Origin: Bradyrhizobium hereditatis
GTDB taxonomy: Bacteria; Pseudomonadota; Alphaproteobacteria; Rhizobiales; Xanthobacteraceae
NCBI RefSeq assembly: GCF_020329435.1
Contig: NZ_JAGKJK010000009.1
Span: 294,486-358,485, forward strand
Reading direction: 5' to 3'
Length of the DNA: 64,000 nucleotides
The notes under the pieces are model-generated. The model was not told the DNA's origin and made no database searches. It saw nothing but the letters and a program-made list of their open reading frames with translations. Position 1 is the first letter of the stretch. Each line of letters opens with the position of its first letter. Below are positions 46,008-53,866 of the stretch, in pieces. Made by a program: the position numbers and the translations under genes.

Positions 46008-46934
46008 ATGTTCGGCGAATACTCGATTGGCGATCTGGGCTCCATCTTCGTCATGCAGGGCTTTGCGGGCCTGATCCTGTTCTCCGTTTACGTGCTGATG
46101 GCGCTCGGTCTTGCGATCATCTTCGGCCAGATGGGCGTCATCAACATGGCGCATGGCGAGTTCATGATCCTCGGGGCCTACGTCACCTGGATGACATCGA
46201 ACTTATTCCAGTCCTTTCTGCCAAGTCTGTTCAGCGGCTACTTCTTCCTCGCAATGATGTTGGCCTTCCTTGCCTCCGGCGCGCTCGGAATGCTGGTGGA
46301 GTGGGTGCTGATACGGCACCTCTATAAAAGACCGCTCGATACGCTGCTCGCAACCTGGGGCCTCAGCCTGATGCTGCAGCAGGCCTATCGTTCGATCTTC
46401 GGTCCGCGCGAGGTCGGCGTCGAGCTGCCGCAGTGGATGCTGGGCTCGCTCAAGGTGACCGACAGCATCGAGGTTCCGATCAACGGCGTCTTCGTGATGG
46501 GGCTGACGGTGCTGATCACGATCGTGGTCGCCTACGTTCTGTACAAATCGCGCTGGGGCCGTCAGGTCCGCGCTGTGGTGCAGAACCGCATCATGGCCGG
46601 TGCGGTCGGCATCAATACCGAGAAGGTCGACCGCTTCACCTTCGGACTCGGTTGCGGCATCGCCGGCATCGCCGGAAGCGCCTTCACCATGATCGGCTCG
46701 ACCGGGCCGACGTCGGGCCAGCTCTACATCGTCGATACCTTCCTGGTCGTCGTGTTCGGCGGCGCCGCCAGCCTGCTCGGCACCATCGCCTCCGCCTTCT
46801 CGATCTCGCAGACCCAGTCGACGCTGGAATTCTTCATGTCGGGCTCGATGGCCAAGGTGCTCACGCTGCTCGCCGTGGTCGGAATCCTGATGCTGCGGCC
46901 GCAAGGCCTGTTCGCCCTCAAAGTCCGCAAATAA
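46008..46934 (+). CDS. urtB: Urea/amide ABC transporter permease UrtB
   Basis: 308 residues of the LivH-type permease family, with about eight helices. Family marks are LGLAIIFGQMGVINMAHGEF near residue 45, LLATWGLSLMLQQAYRSIFGP and the EAA-like region TEKVDRFTFGLGCGIAGIAG. It forms half of the channel. The start at 46008 follows CGGAGAAATCAG. Urea-type UrtB proteins often carry a long N-terminal extension, which is absent here. Confidence 0.88.
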   Translation: MFGEYSIGDLGSIFVMQGFAGLILFSVYVLMALGLAIIFGQMGVINMAHGEFMILGAYVTWMTSNLFQSFLPSLFSGYFFLAMMLAFLASGALGMLVEWVLIRHLYKRPLDTLLATWGLSLMLQQAYRSIFGPREVGVELPQWMLGSLKVTDSIEVPINGVFVMGLTVLITIVVAYVLYKSRWGRQVRAVVQNRIMAGAVGINTEKVDRFTFGLGCGIAGIAGSAFTMIGSTGPTSGQLYIVDTFLVVVFGGAASLLGTIASAFSISQTQSTLEFFMSGSMAKVLTLLAVVGILMLRPQGLFALKVRK

Positions 46935-46952
46935 CAAAAAGCAGGCCAGGTC

Positions 46953-48095
46953 ATGATCATCAACTCACGCTTCTTCAACAGGTCCGAGCTCATCGGCTTC
47001 ATTGCGCTGGCCGCCATTCTGTTCGTGATCCTGCCGCTGTCGCTGGATGTGTTCCGTCTCAACCTGGTCGCGAAATATCTGACCTACGCCTTTGTCGCGA
47101 TCGGGCTGGTGCTATGCTGGGGCTATGGCGGCATCTTAAGCCTGGGGCAGGGGGTGTTCTTCGGCCTCGGCGGCTACTGCATGGCGATGTTCCTCAAGCT
47201 GGAAGCTTCCAGCGTCGAGAACACCAAGATCCAGTCGACGCCAGGCATTCCCGACTTCATGGACTGGAATCAGGTCACCGCGCTGCCATTCTTCTGGCAG
47301 CCCTTCCACAGTCTCACGTTCACCATCGCCGCAATCATCCTGGTGCCCGGACTGTTCGCCTTGATCATCGGCACCGCGATGTTCAAGCGCCGCGTCGGCG
47401 GCACTTACTTTGCGATCATCACCCAGGCCATCGCCGCGATTATGACCATCCTGATCGTGGGACAGCAGGGCTACACCGGCGGCATCAACGGCATGACCGA
47501 CCTGCGCACCCTCAAGGGATGGGACATCCGGCCGGATCATGCCAAGGTCATCCTGTACTTCGTCGAGGTGGTTCTGCTGTTCGCCTGCATCGGCATCGCC
47601 CAGTTCATCCGCCTGACCAAGCTCGGCCGTATCCTGGTGGCGATGCGCGAGCAGGAAGACCGCGTTCGCTTCTCCGGTTACAGCGTCGCCAACTTCAAGA
47701 TCTTTGCCTTCTGCATGGCTGCGATCTTCGCGGCGATCGGCGGCGCCATGTTCGCGCTCAATGTCGGTTTCATGTCGCCGTCCTTTGTCGGCATCGTGCC
47801 ATCGATCGAGATGGTGATCTACACCGCGGTCGGCGGTCGGATGTCGATCTTCGGCGCGGTGTGGGGGTCGATATTGGTGAACTTCGCCAAGACCAGCCTT
47901 TCGGAATCCTTCCCGCAGCTCTGGCTGTTTGGCCTTGGCGCGCTGTTCATCGCAGTCGTGCTGGCCTTCCCGAACGGCTTGTCCGGCATCTGGCAGGACC
48001 ACGTGCAGCCGCGCATCGATCGCCTCCTGGCATCACGCAAATCGAAACCGAAAGACGGCTGGAATTCCGTCGCCGACGGCGCACCGGCGGAGTGA
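46953..48095 (+). CDS. urtC: Urea/amide ABC transporter permease UrtC
   Basis: 380 residues of the LivM-type permease family. Motifs include LCWGYGGILSLGQGVFFGLGGYCMAMFL near residue 55 and the loop GRILVAMREQEDRVRFSGYSV near 228. It pairs with UrtB. Its C-terminal codons (GVADGAPAE-like, ending GAPAE) and stop are part of a tandem repeat that continues into the urtD start. Confidence 0.88.
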   Translation: MIINSRFFNRSELIGFIALAAILFVILPLSLDVFRLNLVAKYLTYAFVAIGLVLCWGYGGILSLGQGVFFGLGGYCMAMFLKLEASSVENTKIQSTPGIPDFMDWNQVTALPFFWQPFHSLTFTIAAIILVPGLFALIIGTAMFKRRVGGTYFAIITQAIAAIMTILIVGQQGYTGGINGMTDLRTLKGWDIRPDHAKVILYFVEVVLLFACIGIAQFIRLTKLGRILVAMREQEDRVRFSGYSVANFKIFAFCMAAIFAAIGGAMFALNVGFMSPSFVGIVPSIEMVIYTAVGGRMSIFGAVWGSILVNFAKTSLSESFPQLWLFGLGALFIAVVLAFPNGLSGIWQDHVQPRIDRLLASRKSKPKDGWNSVADGAPAE

Positions 48096-48106
48096 GGAGA
48101 TAGATC

Positions 48107-48151
48107 ATGCTCATCGGTCACCCCGGTGCCGATGCCACACTGGCAGAATGA
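48107..48151 (+). CDS. Chimeric micro-ORF 1 (urtD start fused to urtC-like tail)
   Basis: A 14-codon frame, MLIGHPGADATLAE, with the ribosome site GAGGAGATAG seven to ten bases upstream and a TGA that overlaps the next ribosome site. Residues 1-5 equal the start of UrtD, and the tail ADATLAE resembles the end of UrtC (VADGAPAE). It arises from tandem duplication. It may be translated, but its use is unproven. Confidence 0.4.
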   Translation: MLIGHPGADATLAE

Positions 48152-48162
48152 GGAGATAGATC

Positions 48163-48216
48163 ATGCTCATCGGTCACCGCAGTGCCGATGCCACACTGGC
48201 AGAAATGAGGGGATAG
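48163..48216 (+). CDS. Chimeric micro-ORF 2 (urtD start fused to urtC-like tail)
   Basis: A 17-codon frame, MLIGHRSADATLAEMRG, almost identical to micro-ORF 1. One extra A after CAGAA shifts the end so that it stops at TAG, four bases before the true urtD ATG. Its stop overlaps the urtD ribosome site, so translating it could couple to urtD. Unproven. Confidence 0.4.
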   Translation: MLIGHRSADATLAEMRG

Positions 48217-48219
48217 ATC

Positions 48220-48975
48220 ATGCTCATCGGTCACCAGCCCAAGCCCTTCCTGCTTGCGGTCGAGGCGCTCACCGTTTCCTTCGACGGCTTCAAGGCGGTC
48301 AACAACCTCTCCTTTTATGTCGAGGAGAACGAGATCCGCGTCATTATCGGCCCCAACGGAGCGGGCAAGACCACGGTGCTCGACCTGATTTGCGGAAAGA
48401 CCAAGGCGACATCAGGTTCGATCCAGTTTCGCGGCAAGGAGCTGACGAAGCTGAAAGAGAACCAGATCGTGCAGACCGGTGTGGGCCGCAAATTTCAAAC
48501 GCCGTCGGTGTTCGAAGACCTCACCGTGTTCGAAAACCTGGAGATTTCCTATCCGCGCGGCCGCACTGTGTTCGGCTCGCTCGCCTTTCAGCGCGATAGC
48601 GCCGTGAAGCAGCGCGTCGAAGAGGTTGCGGAGATGATCTTCCTGCAGGACCGTCTCGACACCTATGCCGACCAGCTCAGCCACGGCCAGAAGCAATGGC
48701 TGGAGATCGGCATGCTGCTGATCCAGGACCCGGAACTCCTGATGCTCGACGAGCCGGTCGCCGGCATGAGCGTCGCCGAGCGCGCCAAGACCGCCGAATT
48801 GCTCAACCGCATTATCAAGGACCGCTCGGTGCTTGTGATCGAGCATGACATGAAATTCGTCGAGGACATCGCCCACAAGGTCACGGTGCTGCACCAGGGC
48901 CAGATACTTTCTGAGGGGACGATGGAGAAGGTCAAGAACGATCCGAAGGTCATTGAAGTCTATTTGGGTCACTAA
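48220..48975 (+). CDS. urtD: Urea/amide ABC transporter ATPase UrtD
   Basis: 251 residues of the LivG family: Walker A GPNGAGKTT, VGRKFQTPSVFEDLTVFENL characteristic of UrtD, signature LSHGQKQWLEIGMLL (Q-K in place of usual G-E) and Walker B LLMLDEPVAGMSVAE. It powers uptake together with UrtE. The start at 48220 has the third repeat copy of the ribosome site, GAGGGGATAG. Confidence 0.9.
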   Translation: MLIGHQPKPFLLAVEALTVSFDGFKAVNNLSFYVEENEIRVIIGPNGAGKTTVLDLICGKTKATSGSIQFRGKELTKLKENQIVQTGVGRKFQTPSVFEDLTVFENLEISYPRGRTVFGSLAFQRDSAVKQRVEEVAEMIFLQDRLDTYADQLSHGQKQWLEIGMLLIQDPELLMLDEPVAGMSVAERAKTAELLNRIIKDRSVLVIEHDMKFVEDIAHKVTVLHQGQILSEGTMEKVKNDPKVIEVYLGH

Positions 48976-48986
48976 GGAGCGCGTCG

Positions 48987-49676
48987 ATGCTGGCTATCTC
49001 CAACCTTCACGTCGCCTACGGCCAGAGCGAGGTGCTGCACGGCCTCAACGTTTCGGTCGCGCCTAACGAGATCGTTGCGATCATGGGCCGCAACGGCATG
49101 GGCAAGACCACGCTGATGAAATCGCTGATGGGCATCGTGCCGACCAAGAGCGGCTCTGTCAGCATGGACGGCGCCGAGCTCAGCGCGCTGCCGAGCTATG
49201 AGCGCGTCGCCAAGGGCCTCGCCTATGTGCCGCAGGGCCGGATGATCTTCTCGAACATGACGGTGAAGGAGAACATCGAAACCGGGCTCGTGGTGTCGGG
49301 TGGCTCCGAGGTGCCGGAAGATATCTATGAATTATTTCCGGTGCTGCTGGAGATGAAGGGCCGCCGCGGCGGAAATCTCTCCGGCGGGCAGCAGCAGCAA
49401 CTGGCGATCGCCCGCGCGCTCGCCACCAAGCCAAAAGTGCTGCTGCTGGACGAGCCGACCGAGGGCATCCAGCCGTCGATCATCAAGGACATGGCGCGCA
49501 CCTTGAAGCGCATCCGCGACGAGCGCGGCCTGTCGATCGTGGTCTCCGAGCAGGTGCTGAGCTTTGCGCTCGATATCGCCGATCGCGTGCTCGTCATCGA
49601 GAACGGCGAGATCGTCCGCGACGATCCGCGCGACAGCGTCGATGCCGCGCAAGTCTCGAAATTCCTGTCCGTCTAA
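48987..49676 (+). CDS. urtE: Urea/amide ABC transporter ATPase UrtE
   Basis: 229 residues of the LivF family: Walker A GRNGMGKTTLMKSLMG, LAYVPQGRMIFSNMTVKENIETG, signature LSGGQQQQLAIARALA and Walker B VLLLDEPTEGIQPSII, the last being specific to UrtE-type proteins. It starts 11 bp after the urtD stop with AAGGAGCG upstream and completes the five-gene transporter. Confidence 0.9.
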   Translation: MLAISNLHVAYGQSEVLHGLNVSVAPNEIVAIMGRNGMGKTTLMKSLMGIVPTKSGSVSMDGAELSALPSYERVAKGLAYVPQGRMIFSNMTVKENIETGLVVSGGSEVPEDIYELFPVLLEMKGRRGGNLSGGQQQQLAIARALATKPKVLLLDEPTEGIQPSIIKDMARTLKRIRDERGLSIVVSEQVLSFALDIADRVLVIENGEIVRDDPRDSVDAAQVSKFLSV

Positions 49677-49713
49677 TACCGTAACTCGTGCTGTCTAAAA
49701 AGGGGAGCTATCG

Positions 49714-50943
49714 ATGCCAGAGACACTGATCAAGGTCGATCTTACCAAGTCGGCCTACGAGAACGACATGATCCATAACCGATGGCATCCCGATATACCG
49801 ATCGTGGCGTGGGTCAATCCCGGCGACGACTTCATTATCGAGACCTACGACTGGACTGGGGGCTTCATCAAGAACAACGACTCCGCCGATGACGTCCGCG
49901 ATATCGATCTGTCGATCGTGCACTTCCTGTCCGGCCCGATCGGCGTCAAGGGCGCCGAGCCTGGCGATTTGCTCGTGGTCGATCTGCTCGATGTTGGTCC
50001 GCTGAAGGAGAGCCTCTGGGGTTTCAACGGCTTCTTCTCCAAGCAGAATGGCGGCGGCTTTCTCACCGATCATTTCCCGCTGGCGCAGAAGTCGATCTGG
50101 GACATCAAGGGCCTCTACACCTCGTCGCGTCACGTGCCTGGCGTTTCCTTTGCCGGCCTGATCCATCCCGGGCTGATCGGCTGTCTGCCTGATCCAAAAA
50201 TGCTGGCAACATGGAATGCGCGCGAGGCCGAATTGATTTCGACCAATCCGACCCGTGTGCCCGGTCTCGCCAATCCGCCGTTCGCCGCGACCGCGCATGC
50301 CGGCCGCGCCAAGGGCGAGGCGAAGGCCAAGGTTGGCGCGGAGGGCGCGCGCACGGTGCCGCCGCGCGAGCATGGCGGCAATTGCGACATCAAGGATTTG
50401 TCGCGCGGCTCGAAAATCTACTTCCCGGTGTATGTGCCGGGCGGCGGCCTCTCGATGGGCGATCTGCATTTCAGCCAGGGCGACGGCGAGATCACCTTCT
50501 GCGGCGCCATCGAGATGGCAGGATGGCTGCATCTGAAAGTCGACGTCATCAAGGACGGCGTCGCCAAATACGGCATCAAGAATCCCGTTTTCAAGCCGTC
50601 GCCGATCACGCCGAACTATAAGGATTATCTGATCTTCGAGGGCATCTCGGTGGACGAAGCCGGCAAGCAGCACTACCTCGATGTCCACATCGCCTATCGC
50701 CAGGCCTGTTTGAACGCGATCGAATACCTGAAGAAGTTCGGCTATTCCGGCGCGCAGGCCTATTCGATCCTCGGCACCGCGCCGTGTCAGGGCCACATCT
50801 CGGGCGTGGTCGACGTGCCGAACGCCTGCGCCACGCTATGGCTGCCGACGGAGATCTTCGACTTCGACATCATGCCGTCCTCGGCAGGCCCGATCAAACA
50901 CATCACGGGCGACATCCAGATGCCGACCTCGCCGGACAAGTGA
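49714..50943 (+). CDS. fmdA: Formamidase
   Basis: 409 residues of the acetamidase/formamidase FmdA family, which hydrolyses formamide to formate and ammonia. The order is the N-terminal KVDLTKSAYENDMIHNRWHPDIP, then GDDFIIETYDWTGG, GPIGVKGAEPGDLLVVDLLD, and the catalytic-side PPREHGGNCDIKDLSRGSKIYFPVYVPGG with SMGDLHFSQGDGE; full family length. It lies 37 bp after urtE and a ribosome site AAAAAGGGGAG is present, so it is in the same operon as the transporter. Confidence 0.9.
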   Translation: MPETLIKVDLTKSAYENDMIHNRWHPDIPIVAWVNPGDDFIIETYDWTGGFIKNNDSADDVRDIDLSIVHFLSGPIGVKGAEPGDLLVVDLLDVGPLKESLWGFNGFFSKQNGGGFLTDHFPLAQKSIWDIKGLYTSSRHVPGVSFAGLIHPGLIGCLPDPKMLATWNAREAELISTNPTRVPGLANPPFAATAHAGRAKGEAKAKVGAEGARTVPPREHGGNCDIKDLSRGSKIYFPVYVPGGGLSMGDLHFSQGDGEITFCGAIEMAGWLHLKVDVIKDGVAKYGIKNPVFKPSPITPNYKDYLIFEGISVDEAGKQHYLDVHIAYRQACLNAIEYLKKFGYSGAQAYSILGTAPCQGHISGVVDVPNACATLWLPTEIFDFDIMPSSAGPIKHITGDIQMPTSPDK

Positions 50944-50956
50944 CCCAGCGCGAGAA

Positions 50957-50994
50957 GGATGCGGGACGGCATGCGTGTCGGCCGTCCCGCATCC
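50957..50994 (+). other. Intercistronic hairpin between fmdA and fmdB
   Basis: Perfect 14-base arms GGATGCGGGACGGC (50957-50970) and GCCGTCCCGCATCC (50981-50994), ten-base loop, 13 bases after the fmdA stop. No T-run follows. It may stabilise the upstream message or partly terminate before fmdB-amiE. Confidence 0.65.
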
Positions 50995-51042
50995 GCTGCA
51001 AGTCCATTCGCTACTCGCCATTCGCTGCCTCCGAGGAGTCCA

Positions 51043-51384
51043 ATGCCCGTCTACGAATATCTCTGCAACGTTTGCGGCCCGTTCACGGACATGCGGCCGA
51101 TGGCCGAATGCGACGATCCGCAGGACTGCCCGCGATGCGAAACTGCATCGCCGCGCGTGATCCTGACCGCGCCGGCATTCTTCTGCATGCCCGCAGACAA
51201 ACGCAAAGCGATTGCCACCAACGAGCGCAGCGTCCATGCGCCGAAGACGCTGGCCGAATACAAGGCTTCGCATAGGCCCGGATGCGGCTGCTGTTCGTCC
51301 AAAAAACCGGCGCGGCTGATGACCAAAACGAAGGGCGGCGCCAAGGGCTTTCCGACCGCGCGGCCCTGGATGATCAGCCACTAG
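51043..51384 (+). CDS. fmdB: FmdB-like zinc-ribbon protein
   Basis: 113 residues. The N-terminal FmdB/CxxC domain begins MPVYEYLCNVCG and carries four cysteines, C8, C11, C29 and C32 (CPRCE), for one zinc. A basic tail with GCGCCSSKK follows. In Methylophilus the fmdB gene lies in the formamidase operon and is thought to be regulatory; the same context holds here. The ATG at 51043 follows GAGGAG. Confidence 0.85.
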   Translation: MPVYEYLCNVCGPFTDMRPMAECDDPQDCPRCETASPRVILTAPAFFCMPADKRKAIATNERSVHAPKTLAEYKASHRPGCGCCSSKKPARLMTKTKGGAKGFPTARPWMISH

Positions 51385-51421
51385 CGATCCCTGAAAACCC
51401 AAGAGAACAAGAGGCGATCCC

Positions 51422-52462
51422 ATGCTTCACGGTGACATTTCCTCCAGCCACGACACGGTCGGCGTCGCCGTCGTGAACTACAAGATGCCGCGCCTGCACA
51501 CCAAGGCCGAGGTGCTCGACAACGCCCGCAAGATTGCCGACATGATCGTCGGCATGAAGCTCGGCCTGCCGGGCATGGATCTCGTGATCTTCCCGGAATA
51601 TTCCACACACGGCATCATGTACGACTCCAAGGAGATGTACGACACCGCCTCATCCGTTCCCGGAGCCGAGACCGAAATCTTCGCGGAAGCTTGCCGCAAG
51701 GCCAAGGTGTGGGGCGTTTTCTCGCTCACCGGCGAGCGCCACGAGGAGCATCCGCACAAGGCGCCGTACAACACCCTGATCCTGATGAACGACAAGGGCG
51801 AGATCGTGCAGAAATACCGCAAGATCATGCCGTGGGTGCCGATCGAAGGCTGGTATCCCGGCAAATGCACCTATGTGTCCGAAGGGCCGAAGGGGCTGAA
51901 GATCAGCCTGATCATCTGCGACGACGGCAACTATCCGGAGATCTGGCGCGACTGCGCGATGAAGGGTGCCGAGCTGATCGTGCGCTGCCAGGGCTACATG
52001 TATCCGGCCAAGGAACAGCAGGTCTTGATCTCCAAAGCGATGGCCTGGGCCAACAATGTCTATGTCGCGGTCGCCAACGCAGCCGGCTTTGACGGCGTCT
52101 ATTCCTATTTCGGCCACTCCGCGATCATCGGCTTCGACGGCCGCACGCTGGGTGAAACCGGCGAGGAGGAATACGGCATCCAGTATGCGGGGCTGTCGAA
52201 GAACCTGATCCGCGACGCGCGCCGCAACAACCAGTCACAGAACCATCTCTTCAAGCTGTTGCATCGCGGCTATACCGGCATGATCAATTCCGGCGACGGC
52301 GCGCGCGGCGTCGCCGAATGCCCGTACGATTTCTATGCGAAGTGGGTCGCCGACCCCGAAGGCACCCGCGAGATGGTCGAAGCGCTGACGCGGCCGACCG
52401 TCGGCACCGACGAATGCCCGATCGAGGGGATACCGAACGAGCTGACGGCGAGCAATTATTGA
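51422..52462 (+). CDS. amiE: Aliphatic amidase
   Basis: 346 residues, exactly the size of Pseudomonas AmiE, in the nitrilase superfamily. The catalytic triad is E59 (IFPEYS), K134 (YRKIMPW) and C166 (IICDDGNYPE). It hydrolyses short aliphatic amides such as acetamide to the acid and ammonia in the cytoplasm. It is the last gene of the amide operon (38 bp after fmdB). A formamide-specific AmiF is the alternative, but length and triad spacing favour AmiE. Confidence 0.9.
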   Translation: MLHGDISSSHDTVGVAVVNYKMPRLHTKAEVLDNARKIADMIVGMKLGLPGMDLVIFPEYSTHGIMYDSKEMYDTASSVPGAETEIFAEACRKAKVWGVFSLTGERHEEHPHKAPYNTLILMNDKGEIVQKYRKIMPWVPIEGWYPGKCTYVSEGPKGLKISLIICDDGNYPEIWRDCAMKGAELIVRCQGYMYPAKEQQVLISKAMAWANNVYVAVANAAGFDGVYSYFGHSAIIGFDGRTLGETGEEEYGIQYAGLSKNLIRDARRNNQSQNHLFKLLHRGYTGMINSGDGARGVAECPYDFYAKWVADPEGTREMVEALTRPTVGTDECPIEGIPNELTASNY

Positions 52463-52472
52463 GGCCCCTGAG

Positions 52473-52581
52473 CTGTCATCGCCCGGCTTGATGACCGGGC
52501 GATCCAGTACGCCGCGCTATATCGGGTCAGCCACTGATGTCTCTGGAATACTGGATCACCCGCTTTCGCGGGTGATGACAG
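52473..52581. repeat. Palindromic intergenic repeat, family D
   Basis: A 109-bp element with terminal arms CTGTCATC and GATGACAG. Inner hairpins are GCCCGG...CCGGGC near 52481-52501 and ACCCGC...GCGGGT near 52558-52573, and inner arms GATCCAGTA / TACTGGATC lie at 52501 and 52549. It follows the amiE stop by 10 bp. Confidence 0.8.
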
Positions 52582-52750
52582 CCGCACGGATGCCGCCTCT
52601 GCCTCGTCAAGAACCGATGCGACTGACGCGGCGCAACCATCGGTTGATACTGGCTTTGAATGGATCGAGGGCACCATATTCAGGGTGTTCCTCAAGGGAA
52701 GTGCGCGTGCACAATAGCTGCCAGCTTTTGACAATCTGCAAGAGGCTGAC

Positions 52751-53644
52751 ATGCGCACGTTCGCGATTGCCATCAGTGTTCTCGCCACGCTGACGGGGAC
52801 GTCAGTCCATGCAGCCGACATCCCCGTGAAGGTACCGCAACCGCTGCGACAGGCCGCCTGGAACTGGTCTGGGTTCTACGTTGGTGTGGGCGGCAGTCTC
52901 AACTGGGCCGATTTCAACCAATCGCTTCAGGGCGTGTCCGGAGTCACCAACGTCACGCTCGGGCCGGTCTTGGTCGCGCAAGGGCAGGCTGGCGGTCCTT
53001 TCTTCGACTTCAACCGGCAAAGATTTGGCATCGCGCCGGATATCCAGCTCGGCTACATCGCTCCTCTCGGCGATGGCGCCTGGCTGGCAGGGATCAAATT
53101 CACCTACAAATACGCGAATAACAACTCGAAGCAGAACGTGATCATTCCGCAGACGGGGTCCTTCACCACGACGGGAGGATTGACCGTAAACTTCGTCGGT
53201 TTCGTGCCAATCCTTCCGGCGGAGTTCAACCTGCAGCATCAGCTTGCGCTCATTCCCACCATTGGCCGCGCGTTTGATAAGACCACGGTCTATGCAGGCG
53301 CTGGCCCTGCGCTGTTTGGGATCAAGTCAAAGTTCAATAATGGGGTAGGCTTCGCGGTGATCGGCTCATCGCTGTTCGATGTCACCGGCGCGCCGGTTAC
53401 CGTTTCGAATGAAAATTGGGTGTGGGGTGGCGCGGCGCAGATCGGCGCGACCTACGCGATTGCGCCGCGCTGGTTCCTCGATTTCAATTACACCTATGCG
53501 CGCTCGTCGAGCTTTTACATCTCGAATGTCGTGAGCTTCTCAAACCAGAGTGGACCGCTCGCGAGTAGCGGGATTGCCTATCTCAACGCAAGGGAGCAGG
53601 TCACCAACCAGTCCGTGGCGATGACGCTCAATCGACAGTTCTGA
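52751..53644 (+). CDS. Outer-membrane beta-barrel protein
   Basis: 297 residues. A signal peptide (MRTFAIAISVLATLTGTSVHA|AD) is followed by the rhizobial small-porin opening WNWSGFYVGVGGSLNW, alternating amphipathic strands, and a C-terminal phenylalanine (MTLNRQF) that directs Bam-mediated insertion. Probable outer-membrane porin or structural barrel of the Omp25/opacity family. Solute unknown. Confidence 0.8.
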   Translation: MRTFAIAISVLATLTGTSVHAADIPVKVPQPLRQAAWNWSGFYVGVGGSLNWADFNQSLQGVSGVTNVTLGPVLVAQGQAGGPFFDFNRQRFGIAPDIQLGYIAPLGDGAWLAGIKFTYKYANNNSKQNVIIPQTGSFTTTGGLTVNFVGFVPILPAEFNLQHQLALIPTIGRAFDKTTVYAGAGPALFGIKSKFNNGVGFAVIGSSLFDVTGAPVTVSNENWVWGGAAQIGATYAIAPRWFLDFNYTYARSSSFYISNVVSFSNQSGPLASSGIAYLNAREQVTNQSVAMTLNRQF

Positions 53645-53866
53645 AAAAGGGGACTGCGACTGCGCCACAGTCGCGTCCGGTTATGACCCCGAAACGGAAG
53701 TCGCCGGCCATAGCCAGCGGCCGTGCGGTTGTTCCGCCGATCTGATATGCTGCGCGGCGAGGGCTGGCCAGTACTCTCACTGAGATACGTGTAAGGGCAT
53801 ATCGATCTGTTGCATGCGCAGCAATTGAACCACAAGATTATCGTTCGTTCTATCCCGGGAACGATC

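Larger units (their letters stand above)
48072..48235 (+). repeat. Tandem triplication across the urtC/urtD junction
   Basis: The block TGAGGAGATAGATC plus ATGCTCATCGGTCAC occurs three times, with start codons at 48107, 48163 and 48220 (periods 56 and 57 bp; GAGG(A/G)GATAG in the last copy). The segment before each TGAG is also related: the true urtC tail GCCGACGGCGCACCGGCGGA, and two copies GCCGATGCCACACTGGCAGA. The unit is therefore urtC tail, stop, ribosome site and first five urtD codons. Confidence 0.9.

Noticed and set aside
46433..48103. 556-codon open frame on the plus strand across urtB and urtC
   Set aside because: Out-of-frame shadow of two well-conserved permease genes; Arg/His-rich, no family match.
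48085..48240. CRISPR-like array
   Set aside because: Three units only, no distinct spacers, and the repeat is explained as duplication of a gene junction. No CRISPR array was seen elsewhere.
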